Source: an uncultured Pelagibacteraceae bacterium
Lineage (GTDB): Bacteria > Pseudomonadota > Alphaproteobacteria > Pelagibacterales > Pelagibacteraceae
Assembly (NCBI GenBank): GCA_902631255.1
Contig: CACOXS010000004.1
Coordinates: forward strand, 1-63,892
Length of the DNA stretch: 63,892 nt
Reading direction: 5' to 3'
Shown here: positions 9,193-19,652 of the stretch, one piece after another
Numbering within the stretch: the stretch's first letter is position 1
Layout: every line of letters begins with the position of its first letter
The notes under the pieces: generated by a model
Told to the model about the DNA's origin: nothing
Database searches by the model: none
Seen by the model: only the letters and a program-made list of their open reading frames with translations
Position numbers and translations under genes: made by a program

Positions 9193-10499
9193 TTTATATT
9201 TTTAATCATCTGTTCTGGCATCCATAAAGCTATTTCTGGAAAAATTACCACTAATATAACTGCTAAAACCATCAGTAAAAACAATGGGAATGCACTCCTC
9301 GCAATGTAACCCATATCTTTTTTTGCCATACCTTGAAGTACAAATAAATTAAAACCAACAGGTGGGGTTATTTGTGCCATTTCAACTACAATTACCAAAA
9401 AGATACCGAACCAAATCATATCAAAACCTGCTTGTCTTATCATTGGTTCAATAATTGCCATAGTTAAAACAACAGCCGAAATACCATCAAGAAACATTCC
9501 TAAAATTATATAAAAAATCATTAAAACAAATATCAAAACATATGGAGATAAATCCATATTTTGTATCCAAAGAGCTAGATTTCTCGGTAATCCGGTAAAT
9601 CCCATTGCTAAAGATAAAAATGTTGAGCCTGCTAAGATAAATGCAATCATACAAGATGTTTTAGTCGCTCCAAGTAAAGAAGATTTAAAAGTTTTTAATG
9701 TCAAACTTTTTTGAAAGTAAGACAATATTAATGCTCCAACAACTCCTAACGAGGCTGCTTCAGTAGCTGTTGCAATTCCTGTATATATCGATCCAATAAC
9801 AGCTAATATTAGAATAATTACTGGCAAAAGTTGTTTTGATCTTTTTATTTTTTCTAAAAATGAGTACTCCTCCAAAATTTTCGGCATAGATTTTTTATTA
9901 ATTAAAGACCAAATAATTACGTAAGACATGAATATTAGTGCAATCATTATCCCAGGAATAATCCCAGCAATAAATAATTTTGCTATAGACTCTTGGACAG
10001 CAACGCCATAGATAATCAATATAATTGACGGTGGTATCAGCAAACCTAATGTTCCTGAACCCGCTAAACTACCTAGTAAGATTTTTTCTGGATAATTTCT
10101 TTTTCTTAATTCGGGAATAGACATCTTGCCCACTGTTGCAACAGTTGCTGCTGAAGAGCCTGAAATTGCTGCAAATAATGCACATCCAACAACATTAACA
10201 TGGATTAAACCTCCTGGTAATTTTTGCATCCAAGGAGATAATCCTTTGAATAAATTTTCAGAAAGCTTTGTCCTAAATAAAATCTCACCCATCCAGACGA
10301 ATAGTGGTAATGCGGTAAGTGTCCAAGAGGATGATGTACCCCATATTGTAGTGGCCATTGCATCACCAACTGGTCTTGAGGTAAATAACATCATACCAAT
10401 TGCCGATACACCAATCATACTTAACGCAACCCAAATTCCAGATCCTAAAAAAAATAGCAAAACACTGATAAAGAAAATTGTTAAAAGTATTTCAGTCAT
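9189..10499 (-). CDS. dctM: TRAP transporter large permease (DctM family)
   Basis: The 436-residue protein has about twelve membrane segments. DctM hallmarks are GSLAGSGTLGLLIPPSIILIIYG, TATEAASLGVVGALIL and the C-terminal VEMAQITPPVGFNLFVLQG. It works with the small permease and binding protein just upstream, using an ion gradient to import an organic anion. It overlaps the small-permease gene by 4 bases. Confidence 0.95.
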   Translation of the reverse strand: MTEILLTIFFISVLLFFLGSGIWVALSMIGVSAIGMMLFTSRPVGDAMATTIWGTSSSWTLTALPLFVWMGEILFRTKLSENLFKGLSPWMQKLPGGLIHVNVVGCALFAAISGSSAATVATVGKMSIPELRKRNYPEKILLGSLAGSGTLGLLIPPSIILIIYGVAVQESIAKLFIAGIIPGIMIALIFMSYVIIWSLINKKSMPKILEEYSFLEKIKRSKQLLPVIILILAVIGSIYTGIATATEAASLGVVGALILSYFQKSLTLKTFKSSLLGATKTSCMIAFILAGSTFLSLAMGFTGLPRNLALWIQNMDLSPYVLIFVLMIFYIILGMFLDGISAVVLTMAIIEPMIRQAGFDMIWFGIFLVIVVEMAQITPPVGFNLFVLQGMAKKDMGYIARSAFPLFLLMVLAVILVVIFPEIALWMPEQMIKNIN

Positions 10500-10981
10500 T
10501 TAATCCTTTTTGCAGTTAAAATAAATTGATGAAAAACGCTTATAAAAAAAATTGTTGATCCGATAGCTACGCTTGATTGAGGAATCCAAATCAAAATTTC
10601 ATCTGCTCCTTCACTTCGTTCTTGAAATTTATAGGAAATAATTAACATTTTAATGAAATAAAAAGCTAGGTATCCTGAAAAAAAGCTTGCGATACTTAAA
10701 CACCAGGTTTCAATAAATTTTTTCTTTGCACCTGATAATTTTTCTAAAAAAAGTGTAATCCGGATATGCCCTCCTTCTACAAATGTGTACGCTAATGCAA
10801 AAAAAGATGCAGCAGCCATACAATAACCTGAATACTCTGCAAGACCTCTTATATAAAAACCAAATATTCTCGATGAGATACCAATAAGAATAAAAACTGC
10901 TACTAAAATTAAGAAAAAAGCAGCGACATAACCTGAAAATTTATAGAGTTTATTTAAATTTCTATCTAGTGATTTTAACAT
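10496..10981 (-). CDS. dctQ: TRAP transporter small permease (DctQ family)
   Basis: The 161-residue protein has four membrane segments and the DctQ pattern RGLAEYSGYCMAAASFFALAY..GGHIRITLF. Its start lies only 6 bases after a strong hairpin that separates it from the binding-protein gene. It overlaps dctM by 4 bases. Confidence 0.92.
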   Translation of the reverse strand: MLKSLDRNLNKLYKFSGYVAAFFLILVAVFILIGISSRIFGFYIRGLAEYSGYCMAAASFFALAYTFVEGGHIRITLFLEKLSGAKKKFIETWCLSIASFFSGYLAFYFIKMLIISYKFQERSEGADEILIWIPQSSVAIGSTIFFISVFHQFILTAKRIK

Positions 10982-10987
10982 AACAAT

Positions 10988-11018
10988 TTAAGGCCACTCA
11001 AATTTTAAGTGGCCTTAA
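10988..11018 (-). promoter_or_regulatory. Intercistronic hairpin between dctP and dctQ
   Basis: An 11-base-pair perfect inverted repeat (TTAAGGCCACT / AGTGGCCTTAA) encloses a 9-base loop. It begins about 14 bases after the dctP stop and ends 6 bases before the dctQ ATG. It is not followed by a U-run, so it looks like an mRNA-stabilising or partial-termination element. It could also hide the dctQ ribosome site. Confidence 0.8.
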
Positions 11019-11032
11019 TTTTAAGAATTGAA

Positions 11033-12004
11033 TTATTTATAACTTGATAAAACAGCAGCTCCTCTTGAACCAGCTTTTTGAGACCATTCCTTAGCCATAG
11101 TCTCTCCAACTTTTTCAAAATGAGCTTGAAGTGGTGCATTTACTTTACCGACTACCATACCAGCATCAGCTAAAGCTTTTTTATCACCAACGTTACCTTG
11201 TTTTGATAATTGCCAACCTTTTCTTTCAGCTAAAGCTGCTTGTTTCATAACAAGATCTTTAGTTGCCTGATCTAATTTATTCCAAGCATCTTTATTTACA
11301 ATTATCATGTTTTTTGGAAACCAAGCTGCAATATCATAAAAATATTTCACACCATTTTCCCAAATTTTTGAGTTTTTACCTGTGGTAGGTGATGTGATCA
11401 TACTTTCTACTGCACCTGTAGAAAACGCCTGACTAATTTCAGCAGCCTCTATTTTTGTAGGAGCCATTCCTGTTAACTCAGCGATTCTAATAGTAGCAGA
11501 ATTATAAGCTCTAAATTTAAGACCTTTTAAATCCTCAACAGAGTTAATTTCCTTTTTACTATATAAGCCTTGCGCTGGCCACGGCACAGCATAAAGAAAC
11601 ACTAAGCCTTTCTCGTCTAATCCTTTAACGATTTCGTCTTTTGACGCTTTATATAACTTCATTGCATCAGAATAAGACGTTGCTAAGAATGGTTGAGAGT
11701 CTACTTCTAAAAGTGGATCTTCTTTTCCTAAAGCTGACATAAATCTCTCACCAATCTGAGCTTGACCTGTTCTTACTGCTCTAAAAATTTCTCCACCTTT
11801 AAACAACGAACCACCAGGGTGTGTTACAATTGTTAACTTGCCACCACTTTTTTCAGTTACATTTTTTGCAAATTCAGCTGCGTTAGCAGAATGAAAGTTC
11901 CCCGCTCCATAAGCCAGAGCCATGTCCCATTTTTCTGCAATTGCAAGATTGATTGACAAAATTAATGAAACTAAAATAGTTGATAAATATTTTAAGAATT
12001 TCAT
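11033..12004 (-). CDS. dctP: TRAP transporter substrate-binding protein (DctP family)
   Basis: The 323-residue periplasmic protein has a Sec signal peptide ending near AIAEKWDM. Family blocks include the segment around GLKFRAYNSATIRIAELTG, whose arginine normally binds the substrate carboxylate, and EISQAFSTGAVESMITSP. It has a strong GGAGG ribosome site before the ATG. The substrate class is not evident. Confidence 0.94.
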   Translation of the reverse strand: MKFLKYLSTILVSLILSINLAIAEKWDMALAYGAGNFHSANAAEFAKNVTEKSGGKLTIVTHPGGSLFKGGEIFRAVRTGQAQIGERFMSALGKEDPLLEVDSQPFLATSYSDAMKLYKASKDEIVKGLDEKGLVFLYAVPWPAQGLYSKKEINSVEDLKGLKFRAYNSATIRIAELTGMAPTKIEAAEISQAFSTGAVESMITSPTTGKNSKIWENGVKYFYDIAAWFPKNMIIVNKDAWNKLDQATKDLVMKQAALAERKGWQLSKQGNVGDKKALADAGMVVGKVNAPLQAHFEKVGETMAKEWSQKAGSRGAAVLSSYK

Positions 12005-12117
12005 TTGTCCTCCATTTTTATACTGACTATTTCATTATGTATTAAAATAATTATCAATAAAAAAATAATACTACTTTTAATTGAATTATTTTTAATATTT
12101 TATACTATGTTCTTACT

Positions 12118-12729
12118 TTGTTAGAAGAAGCACTCATATTAATTCAGATTATTTTTATTGATATAATCTTAGCAGCAGATAATGCAATCATCATTGGCTT
12201 GATTGCTGCTAACTTTGCACCAAAACATAGAAGACAAATTATTTTATGGGGAGTGGTTGGTGCTTTAATATTTAAAGTTATTTTTGCGTTGTTTGCCACA
12301 TACTTATTTGAATTTTACTTTATCAAAATTTTAGGTGGTTTACTTTTAATTTGGATAGTTAACGATTTAAGAAAAGATCTTTTTGAAATAAAAAAAGTAA
12401 AATCACCAACGAAAAAATCAAAGGAACCGTCGTACATTCAAAGTGTTTATAAAGTTTTATTTGCAGATATTACAATTAGTTTTGACAATGTCATAGGTGT
12501 TGTTGGTGCTGCCAAAGGTAATTTTGGCTTCATGATATTTGGACTAGTTTTATCAGTAATTCTAACAGGAGCAATGGCGACATATCTTGCAAATTATATT
12601 CAAAAACATTTATGGATTGCCTATGTTGGTTTAGGTTTTATTCTTCTAGTAGCCCTTCAATTAGTAATCGGAGGTTTAGTAGACTTAGAAATTTTATCGA
12701 TCAACGAACAATTTAAAAAATATTTTTAA
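12118..12729 (+). CDS. TerC-family integral membrane protein
   Basis: The 203-residue protein has six to seven membrane helices and the two TerC signature segments, LAADNAIIIGL near residue 20 and DITISFDNVIGVVGAA near 120, whose acidic residues are thought to handle metal ions. The start is TTG at 12118; the ATG at 12107 is out of frame. Its end overlaps convergent panB by 4 bases. Confidence 0.9.
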   Translation: MLEEALILIQIIFIDIILAADNAIIIGLIAANFAPKHRRQIILWGVVGALIFKVIFALFATYLFEFYFIKILGGLLLIWIVNDLRKDLFEIKKVKSPTKKSKEPSYIQSVYKVLFADITISFDNVIGVVGAAKGNFGFMIFGLVLSVILTGAMATYLANYIQKHLWIAYVGLGFILLVALQLVIGGLVDLEILSINEQFKKYF

Positions 12730-13499
12730 TACGAGTGTTTTTTAGTTGGATATTTCTTAGATCTTACCTCTGAAGCATATTTTCTTAATCCGGCATTGAT
12801 ATATTTTTTTACGTTTAAAAATTGTTTAACAAATTTTATTTTTGTTTGATTTAAACCAATTAAGTCATCCGTAACAAGAACCTGACCATCGCAATGAACA
12901 GATGAACCAATTCCAATTGTTGGGATATTCAAATTTTTTGTAATTTGTTTAGCGATTGGGGTTTTAATACATTCCAGGACAATCGCAAAAACTCCATTAT
13001 TTTGAAGTAATAAAGCATCATTAATTAATTGATTGATCTCTTTTGTGGTCTTTCCTTTAGATTTAAATTTACCTTTGGTTGATTGGGGTAATAATCCAAG
13101 ATGACCCATCACAGGAATCTTGTTTTTAATTAATAATTTAATTTGATGGATTATTTTTTTTCCACCTTCTAACTTCACTGCATCACACTTGGTTTCCTTA
13201 ATTATTTTTTTAGCGTTCTTTAGAGCAGCGTTTGTTGTTGAATAGGTATTAAATGGCATATCAACAACCATTAAACTTTTTTTTACTCCAAGTCTTACGC
13301 TCTTAGAATGATTAATCATTTCTGTTAGAGTAACTTTTCTGGTAGTTGAATAATTGTACAATACTGAACCTAGCGAGTCACCCACTAGTACAATATCAAC
13401 ATATTTATCTACCTCTTCTGCAATATTTTTTGAATACGCAGTAAGACAAACAATTTTAGATTTATTTTTTTTATTTATAATTTTTTTTATTTTTTTCAT
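12726..13499 (-). CDS. panB: 3-methyl-2-oxobutanoate hydroxymethyltransferase
   Basis: The 257-residue ketopantoate hydroxymethyltransferase performs the first step of pantothenate synthesis with methylene-tetrahydrofolate. Visible motifs are [13 protein letters not shown] (metal site), [17 protein letters not shown] and [10 protein letters not shown]. It is the last gene after guaA, overlapping it by 4 bases. No other pantothenate gene is in the window. Confidence 0.95.
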   Translation of the reverse strand: MKKIKKIINKKNKSKIVCLTAYSKNIAEEVDKYVDIVLVGDSLGSVLYNYSTTRKVTLTEMINHSKSVRLGVKKSLMVVDMPFNTYSTTNAALKNAKKIIKETKCDAVKLEGGKKIIHQIKLLIKNKIPVMGHLGLLPQSTKGKFKSKGKTTKEINQLINDALLLQNNGVFAIVLECIKTPIAKQITKNLNIPTIGIGSSVHCDGQVLVTDDLIGLNQTKIKFVKQFLNVKKYINAGLRKYASEVRSKKYPTKKHSY

Positions 13500-15058
13500 T
13501 CAAGCTCAATGGTGCTCGGCGGTTTAGATGTAACATCATAAACTACTCTATTTACTCCTCTTATGCTATTTACAATTTTATTTGAAATCATTTGAATAAA
13601 TGATTTTTTGAAGTCATAAAAATCGGCTGTCATTCCATCCTCGGATGTAATTGCTCTTAATAAACACAAATATTCATAAGTTCGATTATCACCCATGACA
13701 CCTACTGTTTTGACTGGAAGCAATGCAGCATAGGCTTGCCAAATCTTATTATATAAATTGTGCTCTCTTAAAGCTTGAATAAAATAATTATCAGCTTCTT
13801 TTAAAATTTTGATTTTTTCTTTAGTAATAATACCAGGCATTCTGATCGCCAGTCCAGGTCCTGGAAACGGATGTCTTGAAATAATTTCTTTACTAAGTTT
13901 TAATTCTAATCCTAATTTTCTAACCTCATCTTTAAATAAAAATTTTAATGGTTCTACCAATTTAAGTTTCATTTTCTTTGGTAAACCACCTACATTATGA
14001 TGAGATTTGATCTTTGAGGTTTGGCTTCCAGTCACTGACTTACTTTCAATAAGATCTGGATAGAGAGTTCCTTGTGCTAAAAATTTTACATTTTTTATTC
14101 TTTTAGCGTATCTTTCAAAAATTTTGATAAATAAATTTCCAATTATTTTTCTTTTTTTCTCTGGTTCAGAAATATTGTTGAGCTTTCTCAAAAATTCATT
14201 CTCTGCATTCACATAAATTAGATTTATTTTCAATTTTTTTTTAAAAGTTTTAACTACTTGTATTTCCTCATTTTTTCTAAGAAGACCCGTGTTAACGAAG
14301 ATACAAAATAATTTTTTACCAATTGCTTTATTCAATAGTTGAGCGACAACACTGCTATCAACTCCACCTGATAATGCACATATTACTTTATTTTTGCCGA
14401 CTAAATTTCGAATATCTTTTATCAATTTAATCTTTTGATCTTTTGATGACCAATTTCTTTTAATTTTACATATCAAGAATATAAAATTATTTATTAATTT
14501 TTTTCCATTTTCTGTATGGGTAACTTCAGGATGAAACTGGACACCATAAAAATTTTTTTTCTTATTTTCAATTATAGCAAATTTCGAGTTTTGACTTGAG
14601 GCAATAACATTAAAATTTTTAGGAAGTTTCGAAACTTGATCAGCGTGACTCATCCAAACTTTATTAATATTTTTTTTATTAAAGAAGTTTTTTGTCAAAA
14701 TACTTTCCCTCTTTTTGCGAATATTTGCTAATCCAAACTCTCTATATTTTGATTGTTTTACTTTGCCACCATTAAGTTTTGATAAAATTTGATGACCAAA
14801 ACAAATACCTAAGACTGGTATTTGATTTTCGATAATCCTTTTATCAAAAGAATATTTATTAATTTGGTAAACATTTAATGGTCCACCTGATAAAATTATC
14901 CCTTTAATTGAATTATCAATATTTTTATTTTTAACCTTTTTATGACTAATAATTTCGGAATAAACTCCTGACTCTCTTATTCGCCTGGCTATTAACTGAG
15001 TAAATTGTGAACCAAAATCTATTATTAAGATTTTGTTCAAATTCTTATCAAGACTCAT
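13496..15058 (-). CDS. guaA: GMP synthase (glutamine-hydrolysing)
   Basis: The 520-residue enzyme converts XMP to GMP. It has an N-terminal class I amidotransferase domain (C86 in GICFGHQ, H176/E178 in QFHPE), the ATP-pyrophosphatase loop SGGVDSS at 230-236, and a C-terminal dimerisation domain ending in [10 protein letters not shown]. It overlaps a TPR gene upstream (4 bases) and panB downstream. Clustering with guaB gives the full IMP-to-GMP branch. Confidence 0.98.
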   Translation of the reverse strand: MSLDKNLNKILIIDFGSQFTQLIARRIRESGVYSEIISHKKVKNKNIDNSIKGIILSGGPLNVYQINKYSFDKRIIENQIPVLGICFGHQILSKLNGGKVKQSKYREFGLANIRKKRESILTKNFFNKKNINKVWMSHADQVSKLPKNFNVIASSQNSKFAIIENKKKNFYGVQFHPEVTHTENGKKLINNFIFLICKIKRNWSSKDQKIKLIKDIRNLVGKNKVICALSGGVDSSVVAQLLNKAIGKKLFCIFVNTGLLRKNEEIQVVKTFKKKLKINLIYVNAENEFLRKLNNISEPEKKRKIIGNLFIKIFERYAKRIKNVKFLAQGTLYPDLIESKSVTGSQTSKIKSHHNVGGLPKKMKLKLVEPLKFLFKDEVRKLGLELKLSKEIISRHPFPGPGLAIRMPGIITKEKIKILKEADNYFIQALREHNLYNKIWQAYAALLPVKTVGVMGDNRTYEYLCLLRAITSEDGMTADFYDFKKSFIQMISNKIVNSIRGVNRVVYDVTSKPPSTIELE

Positions 15059-15489
15059 TTTTTTTTGGGTTCTATATTTGCAAGGGTGTCTAAAATTTCT
15101 TTATTTTCATTACAGAGTTTTTTGCAAACCTTAGAAAAAGTATTAGATAAGTCTTTTACTTTTGAATAATTAGATCTCTCCAAAGCTATTTTCATAGACA
15201 TTAATATTGCTTCCTCGTTATTAGGTTCAATTAATAATGTTGCTTCCAAATTTTTTTCTTCTTTATCTTGATCTTCTTGAATGTTGTAAATTTTTGCTAA
15301 ATAAAGATAAGAATTTGAGTCTTTAGGATTAAATACTATACCTCTTTCAAACATAAACCTAGCATCCTCATATTTTTTATCTTTGAATAATTTTAAACCT
15401 TGATTAAAAAAATTTTCATCCGCAATAGCAATACTCATGCTATTGATTATTAAATATAATAAAGAAATTAATTTAAATATTTTTGTCAT
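15055..15489 (-). CDS. Secreted TPR protein between guaB and guaA
   Basis: The 144-residue protein has a signal peptide (about 1-23, ending SIAIADE) and tetratricopeptide repeats ([49 protein letters not shown]). It is wedged between the two guanine-nucleotide genes with overlaps at both ends. A link to purine synthesis is positional only. Confidence 0.85.
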   Translation of the reverse strand: MTKIFKLISLLYLIINSMSIAIADENFFNQGLKLFKDKKYEDARFMFERGIVFNPKDSNSYLYLAKIYNIQEDQDKEEKNLEATLLIEPNNEEAILMSMKIALERSNYSKVKDLSNTFSKVCKKLCNENKEILDTLANIEPKKK

Positions 15490-16571
15490 CAGTATTTACT
15501 ATCACTTTTAACGATATCGACATTATGAACCATACTTTCATAAAATCCAGCTTTTGTAATTTTAACAAATTGCGGTTTATATCTTAAATATTTTATCTGT
15601 TTGGAACCAAGATAACCCATAGATGATCTTAATCCACCAACTAATTTAAAAATTACTTTATCAACTTTACCTTTGTATTTTGCTAATCCTTCTACTCCCT
15701 CAGGCACATACTTTGAACTGTCTTTTTGTTTTTTTTGAAAATATCGATCAGCCGAGCCTTTGTTCATCGCTCCTACCGAGCCCATGCCTCTAAAACTTTT
15801 AAATAGTTTACCATTTTTTTTTATAAGTTTACCCGGCGTTTCATCAGTTCCTGCAAACAATGAACCTATCATAACTGCATCAGCGCCAGCAGCAAAAGCT
15901 TTAGCAAGGTCACCTGAGTATTTTATCCCTCCATCAGAAATAATTTTTACATTTTTATTCTTTATGCCGTTTCTCACATTTAATATTGCGCTTAATTGAG
16001 GAACTCCAATACCCGCGACCAACCTAGTTGTGCAGATAGAACCAGGACCAATCCCAACCTTAATTATATCAACGCCTAATTTAAGTAAAAATTTAGCTGC
16101 ATCTGGTGTTGCTATATTTCCAGCACATAGAGCTGTTTTTTTATTTTTAATTTTTTTGATAAATCTAATTATTTCAGAAACTTTTTTGGTGTGTCCGTGA
16201 GCAGTGTCCACAACAATCATATCCAATTTTTCTTTTAAAAGTGCCTTAGCTCTTTTAAACTCGTTAGGTCCCGCTCCTACAGCTGCACCTACCAGTAATT
16301 TTTGTTGTTTTACTCTCTTAACTTCAAGAACTTGTTTTTTAATATCTAAATTTCTGTGGATTATTCCTAATCCACCAGATTTTGCAATAGCAATAGCCAT
16401 TTTGCTTTCGGTTACGGTATCCATTGCTGATGATAAAAGTGGGATTTTAAGTTTTAATGAGTCTGTTAATTTTATACTCGTATCAACCTCTGAGGGTAAT
16501 ATTTCAGAGTACTTAGGAACTAAAGTAACATCGTCAAAGGTAAGTGCTTCTTTTATAGGAACCATAATCAT
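15489..16571 (-). CDS. guaB: IMP dehydrogenase lacking the CBS (Bateman) module
   Basis: The 360-residue protein has the complete IMPDH barrel: [35 protein letters not shown], and the catalytic cysteine C180 in GPGSICTTR. Usual IMPDHs are about 490 residues because two CBS domains sit inside the barrel. Here the chain passes from [17 protein letters not shown] (to about 88) straight to [10 protein letters not shown], so about 120 residues are absent. The reaction is IMP to XMP with NAD. Adenine-nucleotide regulation through CBS should be lost. Confidence 0.96.
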   Translation of the reverse strand: MIMVPIKEALTFDDVTLVPKYSEILPSEVDTSIKLTDSLKLKIPLLSSAMDTVTESKMAIAIAKSGGLGIIHRNLDIKKQVLEVKRVKQQKLLVGAAVGAGPNEFKRAKALLKEKLDMIVVDTAHGHTKKVSEIIRFIKKIKNKKTALCAGNIATPDAAKFLLKLGVDIIKVGIGPGSICTTRLVAGIGVPQLSAILNVRNGIKNKNVKIISDGGIKYSGDLAKAFAAGADAVMIGSLFAGTDETPGKLIKKNGKLFKSFRGMGSVGAMNKGSADRYFQKKQKDSSKYVPEGVEGLAKYKGKVDKVIFKLVGGLRSSMGYLGSKQIKYLRYKPQFVKITKAGFYESMVHNVDIVKSDSKY

Positions 16572-16602
16572 TTATATATGATTCCCCTCAAATTAAAAGT
16601 AT

Positions 16603-17214
16603 CTATCTAAGATTTTTACAAATAATAAAACTCTCTTTAGAGTCTTTGCGACTCGACTTAGGTTTAAAAACCTTTACTTCTTTAAAAATTTTTTTTCCTA
16701 GTGCGACAATTTCATTAAAAGATCTGCCCATAAATATTTTAGCAATAAAAATACCCTTTTCAGATATTACATCTTTTGAAAATACCATCGCCTCTTTACA
16801 TAACTCTCCAGTTTGAATTGCATCAACATCTTTTATTCCAGTCGTATTTACTGCCATATCAGACATAACCACATCAATCGGACTGTTAAGATTTGTTTTT
16901 ATTTTCTCTTGAATATTGCGCTCTGTGAAATCACCCACAATTTGAATAGTGTTTTTAATTTTTTCCATCTTTTTTAAATCTATCGAAATAATTGTTCCAT
17001 TTTTTACAACCTTCGAAGCATATTGAGACCAACTTCCTGGTGCAGCACCAATATCTATTACAGAAATTCCACCCTTAAAAACTTTAAACTTTTCGTTAAT
17101 TTCAATTAATTTATATGCAGATCTAGCTCTATAACCATCAACTTTAGATTGACGAACATAAGCATCTCTTCTTTGTTTATTAATCCAATTTTTTGAAATT
17201 TTATTTTTTTTCAA
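16603..17214 (-). CDS. rlmE: 23S rRNA (uridine-2'-O-)-methyltransferase, RrmJ/FtsJ family
   Basis: The 203-residue product has the FtsJ fold: YRARSAYKLIEINEKF, the SAM-binding GAAPGSWSQ, DMAVNTTG and KIFMGRS. It methylates the 23S rRNA A-loop in the large subunit. It ends a minus-strand run (psd, pssA, glycosyltransferase-like gene, rlmE). Confidence 0.93.
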   Translation of the reverse strand: MKKNKISKNWINKQRRDAYVRQSKVDGYRARSAYKLIEINEKFKVFKGGISVIDIGAAPGSWSQYASKVVKNGTIISIDLKKMEKIKNTIQIVGDFTERNIQEKIKTNLNSPIDVVMSDMAVNTTGIKDVDAIQTGELCKEAMVFSKDVISEKGIFIAKIFMGRSFNEIVALGKKIFKEVKVFKPKSSRKDSKESFIICKNLR

Positions 17215-18126
17215 CTAAATATCAAATCTTAAACTTTTATTAATCTTTTTCTTATCTAAAGTTTCTAATTCTATCTTTATACTTTTATCTACCCGCATAT
17301 CTTTACCATCTTTCCATATTCCAGCTGCAAGATGCATTATACCTATTTTGTAATTGGGAAGATAAGGTTCTACAAATGTTTTTTGATTTTCATCATATTT
17401 AGGTAAAAGATTACTAGTGATCCAATTACAATTTAAGGGTAAAAATTCTGTTTCAAGATCATCAATATAGACCGACATATTAATCGCTAATCCCTCGGAA
17501 CCAAAAATATTTCCAGCCTTTAGTGTTTCTGATAAATTGTTTTGCCACAAGCTCCACCCTTTTGAGTTTTTTTCCAAAGAAAACACGCCAATATTAATAT
17601 GTGGAGCAAAAGCAAGTTTTCTAGCTTTGTCAGTACCAATTTTTGATTTTATTGCATGTTTAAAATTCTGGGATTTAATTATTGCTAATTTTCCAAATAA
17701 CCAATTTACTTTTGACGTAATTTTGTAACCTGGTCCTATTGTTTGTGTAATACCCAACTTACCATTGTCGCAAGCTTGAAAATAAAGCTCGACAGAACTC
17801 CAATCATTTACCCAAGCATCACAATCAATCCACAAATATTTTTCATAGTTAGGAAAATATTTAGGTAAAAATGCCCTTGAGACTTGGCTTTTAAGCCATT
17901 CCTTTTCTTTAATTTTAGATTGAGGAACTTCAATATCCCACTCTGCAGATTTAATTTCATCTACTTTAGCAGATAATTTTTCTTTTTGATCTTTGTTTAA
18001 GCCTGCATCTAAAATACAGATCGCAACATTCTCACTTTCTTTAAATCTTTTTATAGAATTAATTAATTCCTCTAATAAAGGAAAATAGTTAGCATCAGCA
18101 AGAGAAACTATTGTGTTTTTTTTCAT
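17215..18126 (-). CDS. Putative glycosyltransferase (GT-A fold, DxD motif)
   Basis: The 303-residue cytosolic protein begins IVSLADANYFPLLEELINSI and contains YLWIDCDAWVND, a DxD-like metal/nucleotide-sugar motif near residue 105, then PHINIGVFSL, resembling family 8-type nucleotide-diphospho-sugar transferases. It sits directly after pssA (one-base overlap) and immediately before rlmE, so it could modify a surface lipid or glycan. Assignment to an exact family is uncertain. Confidence 0.6.
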   Translation of the reverse strand: MKKNTIVSLADANYFPLLEELINSIKRFKESENVAICILDAGLNKDQKEKLSAKVDEIKSAEWDIEVPQSKIKEKEWLKSQVSRAFLPKYFPNYEKYLWIDCDAWVNDWSSVELYFQACDNGKLGITQTIGPGYKITSKVNWLFGKLAIIKSQNFKHAIKSKIGTDKARKLAFAPHINIGVFSLEKNSKGWSLWQNNLSETLKAGNIFGSEGLAINMSVYIDDLETEFLPLNCNWITSNLLPKYDENQKTFVEPYLPNYKIGIMHLAAGIWKDGKDMRVDKSIKIELETLDKKKINKSLRFDI

Positions 18127-18929
18127 TAAAGTATGTCTTCAAGATCATCATCCTCTTGAATTTTGTCATTTTCATGTTGTTTTTTTAATTTTTGAAAATG
18201 AAAAAAGCTAATTGGTAATAAAAGCAAATAAACTAAAGAACTTATTGCAATTACATTAAATGTATAAACTAACAATAGTCCAAAAAATAGAACTATGCCA
18301 AATAATAAAAATATTGTTGTCTTTCTTGGTATGACAATTTTTTTAAATGAATAACTCGGAAACTTACTAATCAGAAGCAATGATGTTGCCACAAAAAATA
18401 TTGGAACAATAATATTAAAATTTAGTTGAATATAATCAAAACCACTCAGGCTTATTATTAGCGGAGTTAACAATAATATTGCACCTGCTGGAGATGGCAC
18501 TCCTTCAAAAAAGTTATCTTTCCAAGAAGGCTCTTGATTAGAATTAACATTAAATCTTGCTAATCTTAAAGCAACACAAATTACATAGACTAAACATAGT
18601 AACCATCCAAATCGACCTAAGGTATTTAATTTCCAGAAATACATAATGAATGCTGGAGCAACCCCAAAACTTATAACATCCGTCAAAGAATCTAATTCTT
18701 TTCCAACTTTTGAAGTCCCCTTAATAAGTCTGGCTATTCTTCCATCTAAACCATCAATCAAAGCAGCAAAAATTATTGCAATAATTGCTATTTCAAATCT
18801 TCCGTCCAAAGCAAATCGAATTGAACTTAAACCAATACATACACCCATCAGGGTTAGCATATTTGGTAAAATCATTCTTGCGCTTTTTTTATCCGCTACA
18901 ATTTTAAGATTTGGTTTTTTTTGTTCCAT
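18126..18929 (-). CDS. pssA: CDP-diacylglycerol-serine O-phosphatidyltransferase
   Basis: The protein of about 267 residues carries the CDP-alcohol phosphotransferase signature LIDGLDGRIARLIKG, then GKELDSLTDVISFG, and several membrane helices. It makes phosphatidylserine, which Psd decarboxylates. A longer start at 18977 would overlap psd by 47 bases; the ATG at 18927-18929 (MEQKKPNLK) just after the psd stop is preferred. The acidic C-terminal tail (EDDDLEDIL) is unremarkable. Confidence 0.94.
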   Translation of the reverse strand: MEQKKPNLKIVADKKSARMILPNMLTLMGVCIGLSSIRFALDGRFEIAIIAIIFAALIDGLDGRIARLIKGTSKVGKELDSLTDVISFGVAPAFIMYFWKLNTLGRFGWLLCLVYVICVALRLARFNVNSNQEPSWKDNFFEGVPSPAGAILLLTPLIISLSGFDYIQLNFNIIVPIFFVATSLLLISKFPSYSFKKIVIPRKTTIFLLFGIVLFFGLLLVYTFNVIAISSLVYLLLLPISFFHFQKLKKQHENDKIQEDDDLEDIL

Positions 18930-18930
18930 A

Positions 18931-19578
18931 TTATTTTTTTGCAAGTAGTGTCTCACCTGAAATAGCTTTTTGACCAACTTTTACAAGTGGCTCATAATTT
19001 TCATAATAGATATCAGCTCTACTACCAAATCGTATCATGCCAATACGATCTCCTTGTTTCAACTCTTGATCTTTATTTGACTCACAAACTATTCTTCGCG
19101 CAACCAGTCCAGCTATTTGAACAACTATAATATCATTGTTGTGAGGGTCTTTAATTCTAAAATAATTTCTTTCATTGTCTTCACTTGCTTTATCTAATGA
19201 AGCATTTACAAACTTGCCTGGCTTATATAAAATTTCCTCAATCTTCCCTGCACATGGGGTTCTATTGACATGACAATCAAAAACATTCATGAAAACGCTT
19301 ATCTTTTTAAATTTTTTATTCTCTAGACCAAGTTCTTTAGGCCCATCAACTTCTTCAACTTTAATTACCTCACCATCTGCTGGACTGACAAGATAATTAT
19401 CATCGTCTATAACAATTCTCTCTGGATCTCTAAAAAAATAATAAACCCAGATCGTTAAGACTAAGCCAATAAGGCCTAAGAAATTACTAAAAATATAAAA
19501 TACTATTGTGATTATTCCGGCTATAACTAAAAATTTATAACCTTCAGCGTGAATTTTTGGAAATATCTTACTAAACAT
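18931..19578 (-). CDS. psd: Phosphatidylserine decarboxylase
   Basis: The 215-residue proenzyme is of the short form common in alphaproteobacteria. Membrane segments lie near 14-48, then SPADGEVIKVE, DCHVNRTPCAG, and the self-cleavage site at S186 in RFGSRADIYY, which yields the pyruvoyl group. With PssA it supplies phosphatidylethanolamine. Confidence 0.95.
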   Translation of the reverse strand: MFSKIFPKIHAEGYKFLVIAGIITIVFYIFSNFLGLIGLVLTIWVYYFFRDPERIVIDDDNYLVSPADGEVIKVEEVDGPKELGLENKKFKKISVFMNVFDCHVNRTPCAGKIEEILYKPGKFVNASLDKASEDNERNYFRIKDPHNNDIIVVQIAGLVARRIVCESNKDQELKQGDRIGMIRFGSRADIYYENYEPLVKVGQKAISGETLLAKK

Positions 19579-19652
19579 ATTCTTCTATTTGATAATTTGT
19601 CATTAATATGTATATAAAATCGCGAAATTCAATTATTAAGATAAAAATTTAA

